This document shows, one piece after another, positions 1 through 5,161 of a DNA stretch of 5,534 nucleotides. The translations under genes and the position numbers were made by a program. The stretch is taken from contig JAFULE010000069.1 in assembly GCA_017483235.1 (NCBI GenBank), positions 1 to 5,534 of the forward strand. The letters run 5' to 3'. The DNA is from Faecalibacterium sp. Its GTDB lineage: Bacteria > Bacillota > Clostridia > Oscillospirales > Ruminococcaceae. The number at the start of each line of letters is the position of its first letter. The first letter of the stretch is position 1. A model generated the notes under the pieces. The model searched no databases, was not told where the DNA came from, and saw only the letters and a list, made by a program, of their open reading frames with translations.

Positions 1-45
1 ATGACCGTGGCCTGCGCTGTTGCTGCTTCTCAGGTCAACGCCTGA
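1..45 (+). CDS. Possible 3' end of an unidentified upstream gene (partial)
   Basis: A plus-strand gene probably ends near the left edge, because a strong terminator follows at 72-115. The frame starting at base 1 reads MTVACAVAASQVNA and stops at 43-45; its alanine-rich tail looks the most protein-like. The frame starting at base 3 stays open to a stop at 66-68 and ends in LIAALNRY, so it is a real alternative. The frame starting at base 2 meets a stop at once (2-4) and could also be the true end. Too little remains to name a family, and the terminator may serve only the minus-strand kinase. Confidence 0.25.
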   Translation: MTVACAVAASQVNA

Positions 46-71
46 TCGCTGCGCTGAACAGATACTGAAAC

Positions 72-115
72 AAAAAAGATCCCCGCCCTCTTTGCAGAGG
101 GCGGGGATCTTTTTT
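72..115. terminator. Bidirectional intrinsic terminator
   Basis: A perfect 13-bp stem pairs GATCCCCGCCCTC (78-90) with GAGGGCGGGGATC (97-109) around the six-base loop TTTGCA. It is flanked by six A on the left (72-77) and six T on the right (110-115), so either strand yields a GC-rich hairpin followed by a U-run. On the minus strand it sits about 20 bases after the kinase stop. On the plus strand it would end whatever enters from the left. Confidence 0.9.
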
Positions 116-134
116 GTGCTTCTTCAAAACCAAG

Positions 135-1217
135 TCAGCGCTTGATGTCGTAGTTCTGGTTCATCAGGTTGCGGATGCTCTGAACAGCGTCGGTGATGTT
201 GGCGTCGCCGCGGATGGTGTGCTTGATCACGCTGCTGGCCACCGCAAAGTTGACCAGATCCATGGGCTTGTAGTCATGCATCATGGAGTAGATCAGGCCG
301 CTGGCAAAGGCATCGCCACCGCCCACGCGATCCAGAATGTTAAAGGTGAACATCTTGGACTCGAAGGTATGACCCTGATACCACATAAAGGCCTTCAGGC
401 TGTTTTCGCTGCCGCTGTGGGCATAGCGCACGTGGCGGGCAATGCATTTCAGGTTGGGATAGCGCTCGATAAATCTCTGGAAGATCTCGTCCTGCTGCTC
501 GTAGCTGGGCTGCAGGGGCACGCCGTCTTTCCAGTCGCCCTTTGCGTGGTCGTTTTCGTCCTTCCACAGATGATACGGCTCAATGCCAAGCAGCACGTCC
601 ACATAAGGCAAGCACTCGGTGCAGAAGTCGCGGGCTTCCTCCCAAGTCCACAGCCGGCTGCGGAAGTTGCCGTCAAAGCTGACGGTCAGGCCCAGCTCTT
701 CGGCCACCTTCAGGCAGTCCATGATCAGGGTGCGGCAATTGGGGGCCAGCGCCGGGGTGATGCCCGACAGGTGCAGCCAGTCAAAGCCTTCCAGCAGTGC
801 ATGCAGATCCACCTTGCTGAAATCATACTCGGTAATGGCACTGTGTTTGCGGTCGTAGGTCACCTTGCTGGGGCGGATGCCGTAGCCGGTTTCGAGGTAA
901 TAGGTGCCCAGACGGTGGGTGGGGGTTTCGGCATGGCTGGACAGGATCACCGGGGTGCAGTGCACATCGTTCGAGCGCAGCATACGCACCGCGCTCTTGC
1001 CAAGGCTGTTGTTAGGCACCACGGTAAAGAAGGTGCTGTCCACGCCAAGGTTAGCCAGAGCAAGGGCAATGTTGGCCTCGCTGCCGCCGTAACTGGCGTC
1101 AAAATTGGAAGCCATGCGGATCTTTTCATAGTTCGGGGGGGTCAGACGCAGCATGATCTCGCCAATGGTGATAAATTTTTTGCCGCTGGTGTTCAGCAGG
1201 GGATTGGAATGTTCCAT
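135..1217 (-). CDS. kdgK: PfkB-family sugar kinase, probable 2-keto-3-deoxygluconate kinase
   Basis: This cytoplasmic kinase of 360 residues most likely phosphorylates 2-keto-3-deoxygluconate to KDPG, the step before KDPG aldolase in hexuronate and pectin breakdown. What is seen: a ribokinase fold with the N-terminal glycine/Asn motif YGGSEANIALALANLG (43-58); the DGNFR element (182-186) that in this family helps bind the phosphoryl end; and the second PfkB signature DRVGGGDAFASGLI (296-309), whose D302 is the expected catalytic base. The GGGD form instead of GAGD, and the KHTIRGD element (332-338), are typical of Firmicute KDG kinases. The start at 1217 is preceded by AAGGAGG (1225-1231) at 7-base spacing. 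A longer GTG start at 1292 would begin only a few bases after the predicted transcription start. The gene stands alone, with no KDPG aldolase or uronate isomerase in view. Another ketose or aldonate kinase specificity is possible. Confidence 0.85.
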   Translation of the reverse strand: MEHSNPLLNTSGKKFITIGEIMLRLTPPNYEKIRMASNFDASYGGSEANIALALANLGVDSTFFTVVPNNSLGKSAVRMLRSNDVHCTPVILSSHAETPTHRLGTYYLETGYGIRPSKVTYDRKHSAITEYDFSKVDLHALLEGFDWLHLSGITPALAPNCRTLIMDCLKVAEELGLTVSFDGNFRSRLWTWEEARDFCTECLPYVDVLLGIEPYHLWKDENDHAKGDWKDGVPLQPSYEQQDEIFQRFIERYPNLKCIARHVRYAHSGSENSLKAFMWYQGHTFESKMFTFNILDRVGGGDAFASGLIYSMMHDYKPMDLVNFAVASSVIKHTIRGDANITDAVQSIRNLMNQNYDIKR

Positions 1218-1303
1218 GTGTGATCCTCCTTGTTTTCTCCTTGTAGGTTTTTCGCTTTTCTCTGCCGCAAAACGAAAAAATACCAAGTACACAATCTGAG
1301 TCT

Positions 1304-1332
1304 ATTGTAGCGGGTTTGCAGCCGAATTGCAA
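1304..1332 (-). promoter_or_regulatory. Sigma-A promoter of the sugar kinase
   Basis: Reading the minus strand, TTGCAA (1332-1327, 4 of 6 matches to the -35 consensus) is followed after exactly 17 bases by TACAAT (1309-1304, 5 of 6 matches to the -10 consensus). Transcription would start near 1297, leaving an untranslated leader of about 80 bases before the ATG at 1217. Confidence 0.6.
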
Positions 1333-1344
1333 CGCGATTTGCAA
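1327..1344. promoter_or_regulatory. LacI-type operator candidate over the kinase -35
   Basis: TTGCAA (1327-1332) and TTGCAA (1339-1344) form an 18-bp palindrome with a central CG: six outer pairs match, two inner pairs do not, and the centre matches. LacI-family operators commonly have this size and a CG centre. It covers the kinase -35 box, where a bound repressor would block transcription. No LacI-family gene lies in the window, so the regulator is unknown. Confidence 0.4.
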
Positions 1345-1383
1345 CAGTTGCTCAAAATTGTGTGGCTCCAATTCCAAAATCTC

Positions 1384-1412
1384 TTGAAAAATGACAATAT
1401 TTGTATTATGAT
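1384..1412 (+). promoter_or_regulatory. Sigma-A promoter of the gntR-membrane protein operon
   Basis: TTGAAA (1384-1389, 5 of 6 matches) is followed by a 17-base spacer and TATGAT (1407-1412, 5 of 6 matches). Transcription would begin near 1419, giving a leader of roughly 34 bases before the ATG at 1453. The -10 box lies inside the operator repeats. Confidence 0.75.
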
Positions 1413-1434
1413 AAGTGATACAAATAATACAAAT
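1398..1434. promoter_or_regulatory. Probable autoregulatory operator of the GntR/YtrA repressor
   Basis: Three copies of one half-site occur: ATTTGTAT (1399-1406) and, on the other strand, ATACAAAT at 1418-1425 and again at 1427-1434. The first pairs with the second as a 9-bp inverted repeat (1398-1406 with 1418-1426). It also pairs with the third as an 11-bp perfect inverted repeat, ATTTGTATTAT (1399-1409) with ATAATACAAAT (1424-1434). The sites cover the -10 and the start of transcription. YtrA-type regulators usually repress their own operon, so self-binding is the natural inference. Confidence 0.65.
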
Positions 1435-1452
1435 GAACGGGAGGAACAGCGT

Positions 1453-1821
1453 ATGCTGCTTCGGCTGGATTTTGGCAGCGATATCCCCATCTATCAGCAG
1501 ATCCGCAACCAGATCGTACTGGGCATTGGGCAGGGGCAGCTTGCCCCCGGGCAAAAGCTGCCTGCTATCCGTGCGCTGGCAGACGAGTGCGGCGTCAACA
1601 CCATGACGGTCAGCAAGGCCTATCAGCTGCTGAAGGCCGAGGGCTACCTACGCACCGACCGGCGGGGCGGCACCGTCATCTGCCGTCCCCAAACCGAAGC
1701 GCAGCCCCGGCCCGAAACCCTGCAGGGGCTGCGGCTGCATCTGAATGAACTGAAACTGGTCGGCTATTCGGAACAGCAGATCCTGCAGCTGTGCCGTGAG
1801 CTGTGCCGTAAGGAGGGGTGA
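1453..1821 (+). CDS. GntR-family transcriptional regulator, YtrA subfamily
   Basis: A small DNA-binding repressor of 122 residues. The winged helix-turn-helix spans about 12-78: the IPIYQQIRNQI entry helix, the PGQKLPAIRALADECGVN segment (32-49), the recognition helix around TMTVSKAYQLL (50-60), and a GYLRTDRRGGTVI wing (64-76). The remaining 40 or so residues are helical and too short for a ligand-binding FadR, HutC or MocR domain; this short dimerisation tail defines the YtrA subgroup. The ATG at 1453 follows GGAGG (1440-1444) by 8 bases; upstream in-frame starts lie before the promoter. Its stop is 2 bases before the next ATG, so it is surely co-transcribed, and probably translationally coupled, with the membrane protein. 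YtrA-type operons usually encode envelope proteins or ABC transporters. Here there is no ABC ATPase. The effector or signal is unknown. Confidence 0.9.
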   Translation: MLLRLDFGSDIPIYQQIRNQIVLGIGQGQLAPGQKLPAIRALADECGVNTMTVSKAYQLLKAEGYLRTDRRGGTVICRPQTEAQPRPETLQGLRLHLNELKLVGYSEQQILQLCRELCRKEG

Positions 1822-1823
1822 GT

Positions 1824-3158
1824 ATGGGTTGGCTGCTGAACAATCTTTTGCTGTGGGGCAGCATCCTCTGGGTGCCGGCGCTGATGCACGTGATGCTGTG
1901 CAACGAGGCGAAGTTCAAGAAAAACATGGTGGTGGGGGTCACCCTGCCGTTTGAAGCCCGGCAAGAAGAACAGGTGACTGCCCTGCTGGCAGAGTTCCGC
2001 AAACAGTCCCGCCGCACCTGCTGGGGGCTGACCCTTGCGGCGCTGCCCTGTCTGTTCATCCGCCGGTTTGCGGTCGGGTTTGTGCTGTGGGGCGTGTGGA
2101 TGATCGCGGTGCTCATACTGCCCAATGTGCCCTTTGCCCGCTGCAACCAGAAACTGAAAGAACTGAAAAGACAGCGGGGCTGGCAGGGCACCCCGGGCCC
2201 GGCCGCGTCGCTGACCGTGGCGGCTCAGCCGCTGCAGTGGCTGTCGCCTCTGCATTTTATTCTGCCGTTTTTGTTGTCGCTGCTGCCGCTGGTATTTGAG
2301 CATACCCTTTGGGGGCTGTACCTGCTGGATGCGGCTATGGTGCTGTTGTTCTGGGTCTGTTACCGGTGGGCTTACCGCCGCAAGGCCGACGCGGTGGACG
2401 AAAACGAAGCTCTGACCGCTGCCCTTACCCGCATCCGCCGCCGCCAGTGGAACCGCTGCTGGCTGTGGTGCAGCTGGTATGCCGCAGCGCTCAACCTGAC
2501 CGTCTGGCTGGCCATGGCCCGCCCCGGCTGGATGATGGCGGGTATTCTGGCATGGTCGGTACTGCTGACATGGGCTGTGCTGGACGCCGAATGGCGCACC
2601 CGCACCCTGCAGGAACGTCTGACTGCCCAATGCGGCACCGGCCTGTATCTGGATGAAGACGACCAGTGGCCGTGGGGGCTGATCTATTATAATCCCAACG
2701 ACTGCCATCTGATGGTGAACAATCGGGTGGGTATGGGCACCACCTTCAATATGGCAAAGCGTCCGGCACAGATCATCATGGCCGGCGTGGCGCTGTTGCT
2801 GCTGGCCATGCCGTTGGGGCTGGGGCTGTGGTTCTGGCAGCTGGAAAATGCTACCACGACCCTTACCGTGACCGAAAATGCCCTTGTGGCCGAGCATACC
2901 AAGGTGGAATATGAGATCCCGCTGGAACAGATCGAAACGGTGGAGCTGCTGGAAGAGCTACCCGCCATCAGCCGCATCTGGGGCACCGGTATGGACAGCA
3001 TCCAGAAGGGCAGCTATTCTTCGCCGTGGGGCAATATCCGTGTTTGCATCGATCCGCGCGGTGGCCCGTGGCTTTTGGTCACCACCACGGGCGGTGCAAA
3101 ATATCTGATCGGCAGCGGTGAAAGTGCGGCGGCGGTGTATCAAATCCTGAACCCATAA
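1824..3158 (+). CDS. Multi-pass membrane protein with DUF5808-like segment and PH-like domain
   Basis: An integral membrane protein of 444 residues with no assigned biochemical function. Hydrophobic segments lie near 5-25, 67-79, 83-100, 140-158, 162-183, 211-230, 235-254 and 315-337. Two charged cytoplasmic-looking linkers separate them (about 104-125 and 184-210). The WPWGLIYYNPND element followed by RVGMGTTFNMAKR (282-313) resembles the DUF5808 motif of Firmicute membrane proteins. After the last membrane segment, about 346-442 is strand-rich (LTVTENALVAEH, then IPLEQIETVELLEELP) and ends in a helix (ESAAAVYQIL), like bacterial PH domains. The ATG at 1824 is chosen because AAGGAGGGG (1810-1818) sits 5 bases upstream; a GTG at 1818 would lie inside that site. 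It is the second gene of the GntR operon and is therefore presumably its regulated output, perhaps an envelope or antimicrobial-peptide response. That role is inference. Confidence 0.85.
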   Translation: MGWLLNNLLLWGSILWVPALMHVMLCNEAKFKKNMVVGVTLPFEARQEEQVTALLAEFRKQSRRTCWGLTLAALPCLFIRRFAVGFVLWGVWMIAVLILPNVPFARCNQKLKELKRQRGWQGTPGPAASLTVAAQPLQWLSPLHFILPFLLSLLPLVFEHTLWGLYLLDAAMVLLFWVCYRWAYRRKADAVDENEALTAALTRIRRRQWNRCWLWCSWYAAALNLTVWLAMARPGWMMAGILAWSVLLTWAVLDAEWRTRTLQERLTAQCGTGLYLDEDDQWPWGLIYYNPNDCHLMVNNRVGMGTTFNMAKRPAQIIMAGVALLLLAMPLGLGLWFWQLENATTTLTVTENALVAEHTKVEYEIPLEQIETVELLEELPAISRIWGTGMDSIQKGSYSSPWGNIRVCIDPRGGPWLLVTTTGGAKYLIGSGESAAAVYQILNP

Positions 3159-3171
3159 CAGGCAAAAGAGA

Positions 3172-3212
3172 ATCCCGGAACATTCCGTTTCAGAAATGTT
3201 CCGGGATGTTTT
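3172..3212. terminator. Shared terminator between convergent genes
   Basis: A perfect 13-bp stem pairs ATCCCGGAACATT (3172-3184) with AATGTTCCGGGAT (3195-3207) around a 10-base loop. On the plus strand it is followed by GTTTTATTCTT, ending the GntR operon 13 bases after its stop. On the minus strand it is followed by TCTCTTTTGCC, a weaker U-tract, ending the FUSC gene whose stop codon (3211-3213) touches the hairpin. Confidence 0.85.
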
Positions 3213-3762
3213 ATTCTTCGGTTTTAGCGGCCTCGGCGGCACGCTGTGCTTTTTCGGCGCGGCTCTGCCGGTCGCGGGGAGAGGGGAACAGCCAGTTGAT
3301 GGCCAGCGCCACCCACACGCCGATGCCGGTATCCAGAATGCGGGCAAGGGTGTAGCTGATGTAACGCTCGGGCGTTACGGTGTACAGCACCACAAAAAAC
3401 ACCACCGTGCCGGGCTGAATGGCGCCGGAGGCGCCAAACATCGAGCTGATGTACAGCACCAGAAACAACCCCAACCCCAGCCCCAGCCAGTCCGGACGCT
3501 GAAAGGGGGCAAGGTTCAGCAGCCAGTAAAAGGGAATGGCCAGCAAACCGCCGATCAGGGTGCCGATAAAACGGTTGCCGCCGGTTTTCAAGCCTTCCCG
3601 TACCATGCCGCCCATGCCGTACACTGCACCAATGCAGGCAAAGCAGGCGTTTCGGTCAATCAGCCCGTAAACAAGAGCCACCAACGTGGCCGCCGCCACG
3701 GTTTTGATCATGCGGCCGCCTACCTTGGGAAAGTGAAGAAACGGTTTGTGAGGGGTATCCAT
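3211..3762 (-). CDS. FUSC/aromatic-acid-exporter-like membrane protein
   Basis: A 183-residue integral membrane protein resembling the membrane half of the FUSC/ArAE superfamily (fusaric acid and aromatic acid exporters, YqjA-like proteins). Hydrophobic segments run about 19-34, 38-53, 64-84, 92-108, 114-128 and 142-159. Two family-like motifs are visible: NRFIGTLIGG (63-72), and RILDTGIGVWVALAINWLFP (141-160) closing the last membrane helix. A short, highly charged, alanine-rich tail (163-183) follows. The longer Gram-positive ArAE proteins carry a sizeable C-terminal soluble domain, which is missing here. The ATG at 3762 has only a weak ribosome site, AAAGG, about 12 bases upstream. The gene stands alone between two terminators. 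Substrate is unknown, and the export role rests on family resemblance only. Confidence 0.8.
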   Translation of the reverse strand: MDTPHKPFLHFPKVGGRMIKTVAAATLVALVYGLIDRNACFACIGAVYGMGGMVREGLKTGGNRFIGTLIGGLLAIPFYWLLNLAPFQRPDWLGLGLGLFLVLYISSMFGASGAIQPGTVVFFVVLYTVTPERYISYTLARILDTGIGVWVALAINWLFPSPRDRQSRAEKAQRAAEAAKTEE

Positions 3763-3803
3763 AAAAAGTCAGAACCTTTCTGCAGCAAAGTTTTTTCGAC
3801 TCT

Positions 3804-3832
3804 ATACTACCCCCGTTTTTCCGGTTTGTAAA
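3804..3832 (-). promoter_or_regulatory. Candidate promoter of the FUSC gene
   Basis: On the minus strand TTTACA (3832-3827, 5 of 6 matches) is followed after 17 bases by TAGTAT (3809-3804, 4 of 6 matches). The next TATAGA, three bases further on, is an alternative -10. Placement just after the epimerase terminator supports independent transcription of the FUSC gene. Confidence 0.45.
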
Positions 3833-3855
3833 GCTCGTTTTCGACAGAATATGGC

Positions 3856-3897
3856 AAGAAAAACTCCCGCGGCCAGGGATCCCGCCGCGGGAGTTTT
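3856..3897 (-). terminator. Intrinsic terminator of the dipeptide epimerase gene
   Basis: AAAACTCCCGCGG (3860-3872) pairs perfectly with CCGCGGGAGTTTT (3885-3897), with one further C-G pair (3873/3884) inside. On the minus strand the hairpin follows the epimerase stop by 13 bases and runs into TTTTTCTT (3863-3856). The core loop contains GGGATCCC, which can pair with itself. On the plus strand the flank is GTTTG, so it is mainly a minus-strand terminator. Confidence 0.85.
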
Positions 3898-3910
3898 GTT
3901 TGAGAAACGA

Positions 3911-5008
3911 TTATTTCAGATACTCGATCTTGCCCGGCAGAATGCCCGTGATGCCCATGCCCGGCGCATCCGAAACGGTGATCAGCTGCTCATCAAAGCT
4001 GGCGCCGCCCAGAATGTGATCCTCGCTGCACAGCGAAGGACCGTCCAGATCCACCTTGGTGATGATCTGCTTGGCACAGGCCAGATGCACCGCCGCATTC
4101 ACACTGATCTTGGCCTCCAGCATGCAGCCGATCATGCACTCTACGCCGCAGGTTTCGGCCAGCGAGGCGATGTGCAGGGCGTTGTAGATGCCGCCGCATT
4201 TCATCAGTTTGATGTTCAGATAATCGGCCGCGTGCATCTGCAGAATGCGCAGCGCATCTTTGTCCCCAAACACGCTTTCGTCGGCCAGAACCGGCACAGG
4301 GGAATGGTCGGTAACATACTTCAGCCCGTCAATATCCCACGCGGGCACCGGCTGTTCGACAAATTCAATGTCCAGCCCCTTGTCCTGCATCTGGTTCAGA
4401 ATGCGCACCGCCTGTTTGGCGTTCCAGCCCTGATTGGCGTCGATGCGGATGCACCGGTCGGGGCCGGCCACAGCGCGCACGGCGGCCAGCCGCTCAATGT
4501 CGCGGGCAGGGTCTTTGCCTACCTTGATCTTCAGGCAGTCGTAGCCGCGGTCGATGGCGTTCTGGGTGTCGCGGGCCATCTCGTCGGGGGCGTTCACGCT
4601 GATGGTAATGTCGGTCACGATCTGCTTGCGGCTGCCGCCCAGCAGTTTGTATACCGGCAGCTTGTACAGCTGACCATACAGGTCATACAGGGCCATGTCC
4701 ACCGCGGCCTTGGCGCTGGAATTGTGCACCACGCAGCTGTTTACCGCCTGGATCAGGCTTTCGAAATCGTCCACATCCCGGCCCACAATGGTCTTGGCAA
4801 TGTGGTCGCGAATGGCACCCACAATGGCGCCGGTGGTGTCGCCGGTGATCACGCCGGTGGGGGGCGCTTCGCCATAGCCCACCGCGCCGGTGTCGGTGTG
4901 GATCTCCACCACCACATCCTCCACGCTGCTTACGCTGCGCAGGGCGGTTTTAAAAGGTACCCGCAGGGGCACGCTGATGCGGCCCAGCCGTACTTCGGTA
5001 ATTTTCAT
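3911..5008 (-). CDS. Dipeptide epimerase (L-Ala-D/L-Glu epimerase type, enolase superfamily)
   Basis: This cytoplasmic, Mg2+-dependent enzyme of 365 residues most likely interconverts L-Ala-D-Glu and L-Ala-L-Glu so that murein peptides can be recycled or degraded. An N-terminal capping domain (about 1-120) precedes a TIM barrel. Visible catalytic residues: the KIK bases K160 and K162; metal ligands D190 (DANQGW), E218 (EQP) and D243 (DES); the opposite base K267 (NIKLMK); and the D320-L-D322 motif that in this subgroup binds the dipeptide amino group. R24, I54 and T135 also fall at the positions I recall as substrate contacts in Bacillus subtilis YkfB, and spacing elsewhere is within one residue. 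GGGAGGG lies 8 bases before the ATG. It has its own promoter and terminator. A neighbouring SEDS gene is consistent with a murein role. Epimerisation of other dipeptides, such as hydrophobic or cationic ones, is not excluded. Confidence 0.92.
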   Translation of the reverse strand: MKITEVRLGRISVPLRVPFKTALRSVSSVEDVVVEIHTDTGAVGYGEAPPTGVITGDTTGAIVGAIRDHIAKTIVGRDVDDFESLIQAVNSCVVHNSSAKAAVDMALYDLYGQLYKLPVYKLLGGSRKQIVTDITISVNAPDEMARDTQNAIDRGYDCLKIKVGKDPARDIERLAAVRAVAGPDRCIRIDANQGWNAKQAVRILNQMQDKGLDIEFVEQPVPAWDIDGLKYVTDHSPVPVLADESVFGDKDALRILQMHAADYLNIKLMKCGGIYNALHIASLAETCGVECMIGCMLEAKISVNAAVHLACAKQIITKVDLDGPSLCSEDHILGGASFDEQLITVSDAPGMGITGILPGKIEYLK

Positions 5009-5028
5009 CCTGTTTTCCCTCCCGCTGG

Positions 5029-5055
5029 GGCCGGCGGCGGGTTACACGGCCGGCC
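5029..5055 (-). promoter_or_regulatory. GC-rich hairpin in the epimerase mRNA leader
   Basis: GGCCGGC (5029-5035) and GCCGGCC (5049-5055) form a 7-bp all-GC inverted repeat with a 13-base loop. On the minus strand it lies close to the predicted RNA 5' end and ends 5 bases before the GGGAGGG ribosome site (5023-5017). It could protect the 5' end or tune ribosome access; it may also be chance in GC-rich DNA. Confidence 0.35.
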
Positions 5056-5067
5056 AATGGTTCTTTC

Positions 5068-5096
5068 ATTATAAGCCGCGTTGTGCCGCAATGCAA
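5068..5096 (-). promoter_or_regulatory. Promoter of the dipeptide epimerase gene
   Basis: On the minus strand TATAAT (5073-5068) matches the -10 consensus exactly. Seventeen bases upstream lies TTGCAT (5096-5091), a weak -35 with 3 of 6 matches. Transcription would start near 5061, giving a leader of about 53 bases. Confidence 0.55.
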
Positions 5097-5104
5097 GGGC
5101 TGCC

Positions 5105-5161
5105 ATGACTAACCGCCCCCTTTGCTGCGTAAACTGTTTGTGCAAAGGGGGCAGGGTATGA
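5105..5161 (+). CDS. Possible 18-residue leader peptide upstream of the SEDS gene
   Basis: The ORF encodes MTNRPLCCVNCLCKGGRV, with four cysteines in a six-residue stretch (7-12). AAGGG (5095-5099) stands 5 bases before its ATG, a usable ribosome site. Its TGA (5159-5161) overlaps the SEDS ATG (5158-5160) as ATGA, the classic layout for translational coupling. A ribosome reading it must pass through the hairpin at 5115-5152 and would free the SEDS ribosome site. ORFs this short occur by chance, so only the combination of ribosome site, overlap and hairpin argues for it. Confidence 0.3.
   Translation: MTNRPLCCVNCLCKGGRV
5115..5152 (+). promoter_or_regulatory. Hairpin sequestering the SEDS ribosome-binding site
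   Basis: GCCCCCTTTGC (5115-5125) pairs perfectly over 11 bp with GCAAAGGGGGC (5142-5152) around a 16-base loop. The right arm contains AGGGGG (5146-5151), the best ribosome site for the ATG at 5158 (6-base spacing), so in the folded mRNA this site is buried. No U-run follows, so it is not an intrinsic terminator. It could act as a translational switch opened by upstream translation, heat or a bound factor. Confidence 0.5.

Noticed and set aside
114..1223. A plus-strand open frame of 369 codons opposite the kinase gene
   Set aside because: Same codon-bias shadow effect. It begins inside the bidirectional terminator and has no credible motif, while the opposite strand encodes a full PfkB kinase with promoter and ribosome site.
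1218..1292. GTG start giving a 385-residue kinase
   Set aside because: It falls about 5 bases from the predicted transcription start and includes the AAGGAGG site as coding sequence. PfkB homology begins only after the ATG at 1217.
1327..1452. Upstream start giving a 164-residue GntR protein
   Set aside because: The extra 42 residues would lie over the promoter and operator, before the predicted transcription start, and match nothing in the GntR fold. The ATG at 1453 has a good ribosome site.
1218..1452. Riboswitch or T-box in the divergent kinase/gntR intergenic region
   Set aside because: The region is fully accounted for by two promoters, two operators and short leaders. I see no conserved aptamer core, T-box sequence or internal terminator.
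1764..2897. A minus-strand open frame of 377 codons opposite the membrane protein gene
   Set aside because: The product is Gln/His/Pro/Arg-rich, the usual antisense of Leu/Trp/Ala-rich membrane codons, with no ribosome site. The plus-strand frame shows ordered membrane segments and a coupled start.
3851..5074. A long plus-strand open frame of 407 codons opposite the epimerase gene
   Set aside because: It is the mirror of a high-GC coding frame: low-complexity, His/Ala/Val/Gly-rich product, no ribosome site, no recognisable domain, and it crosses the epimerase terminator and promoter. The minus-strand frame has all catalytic residues.
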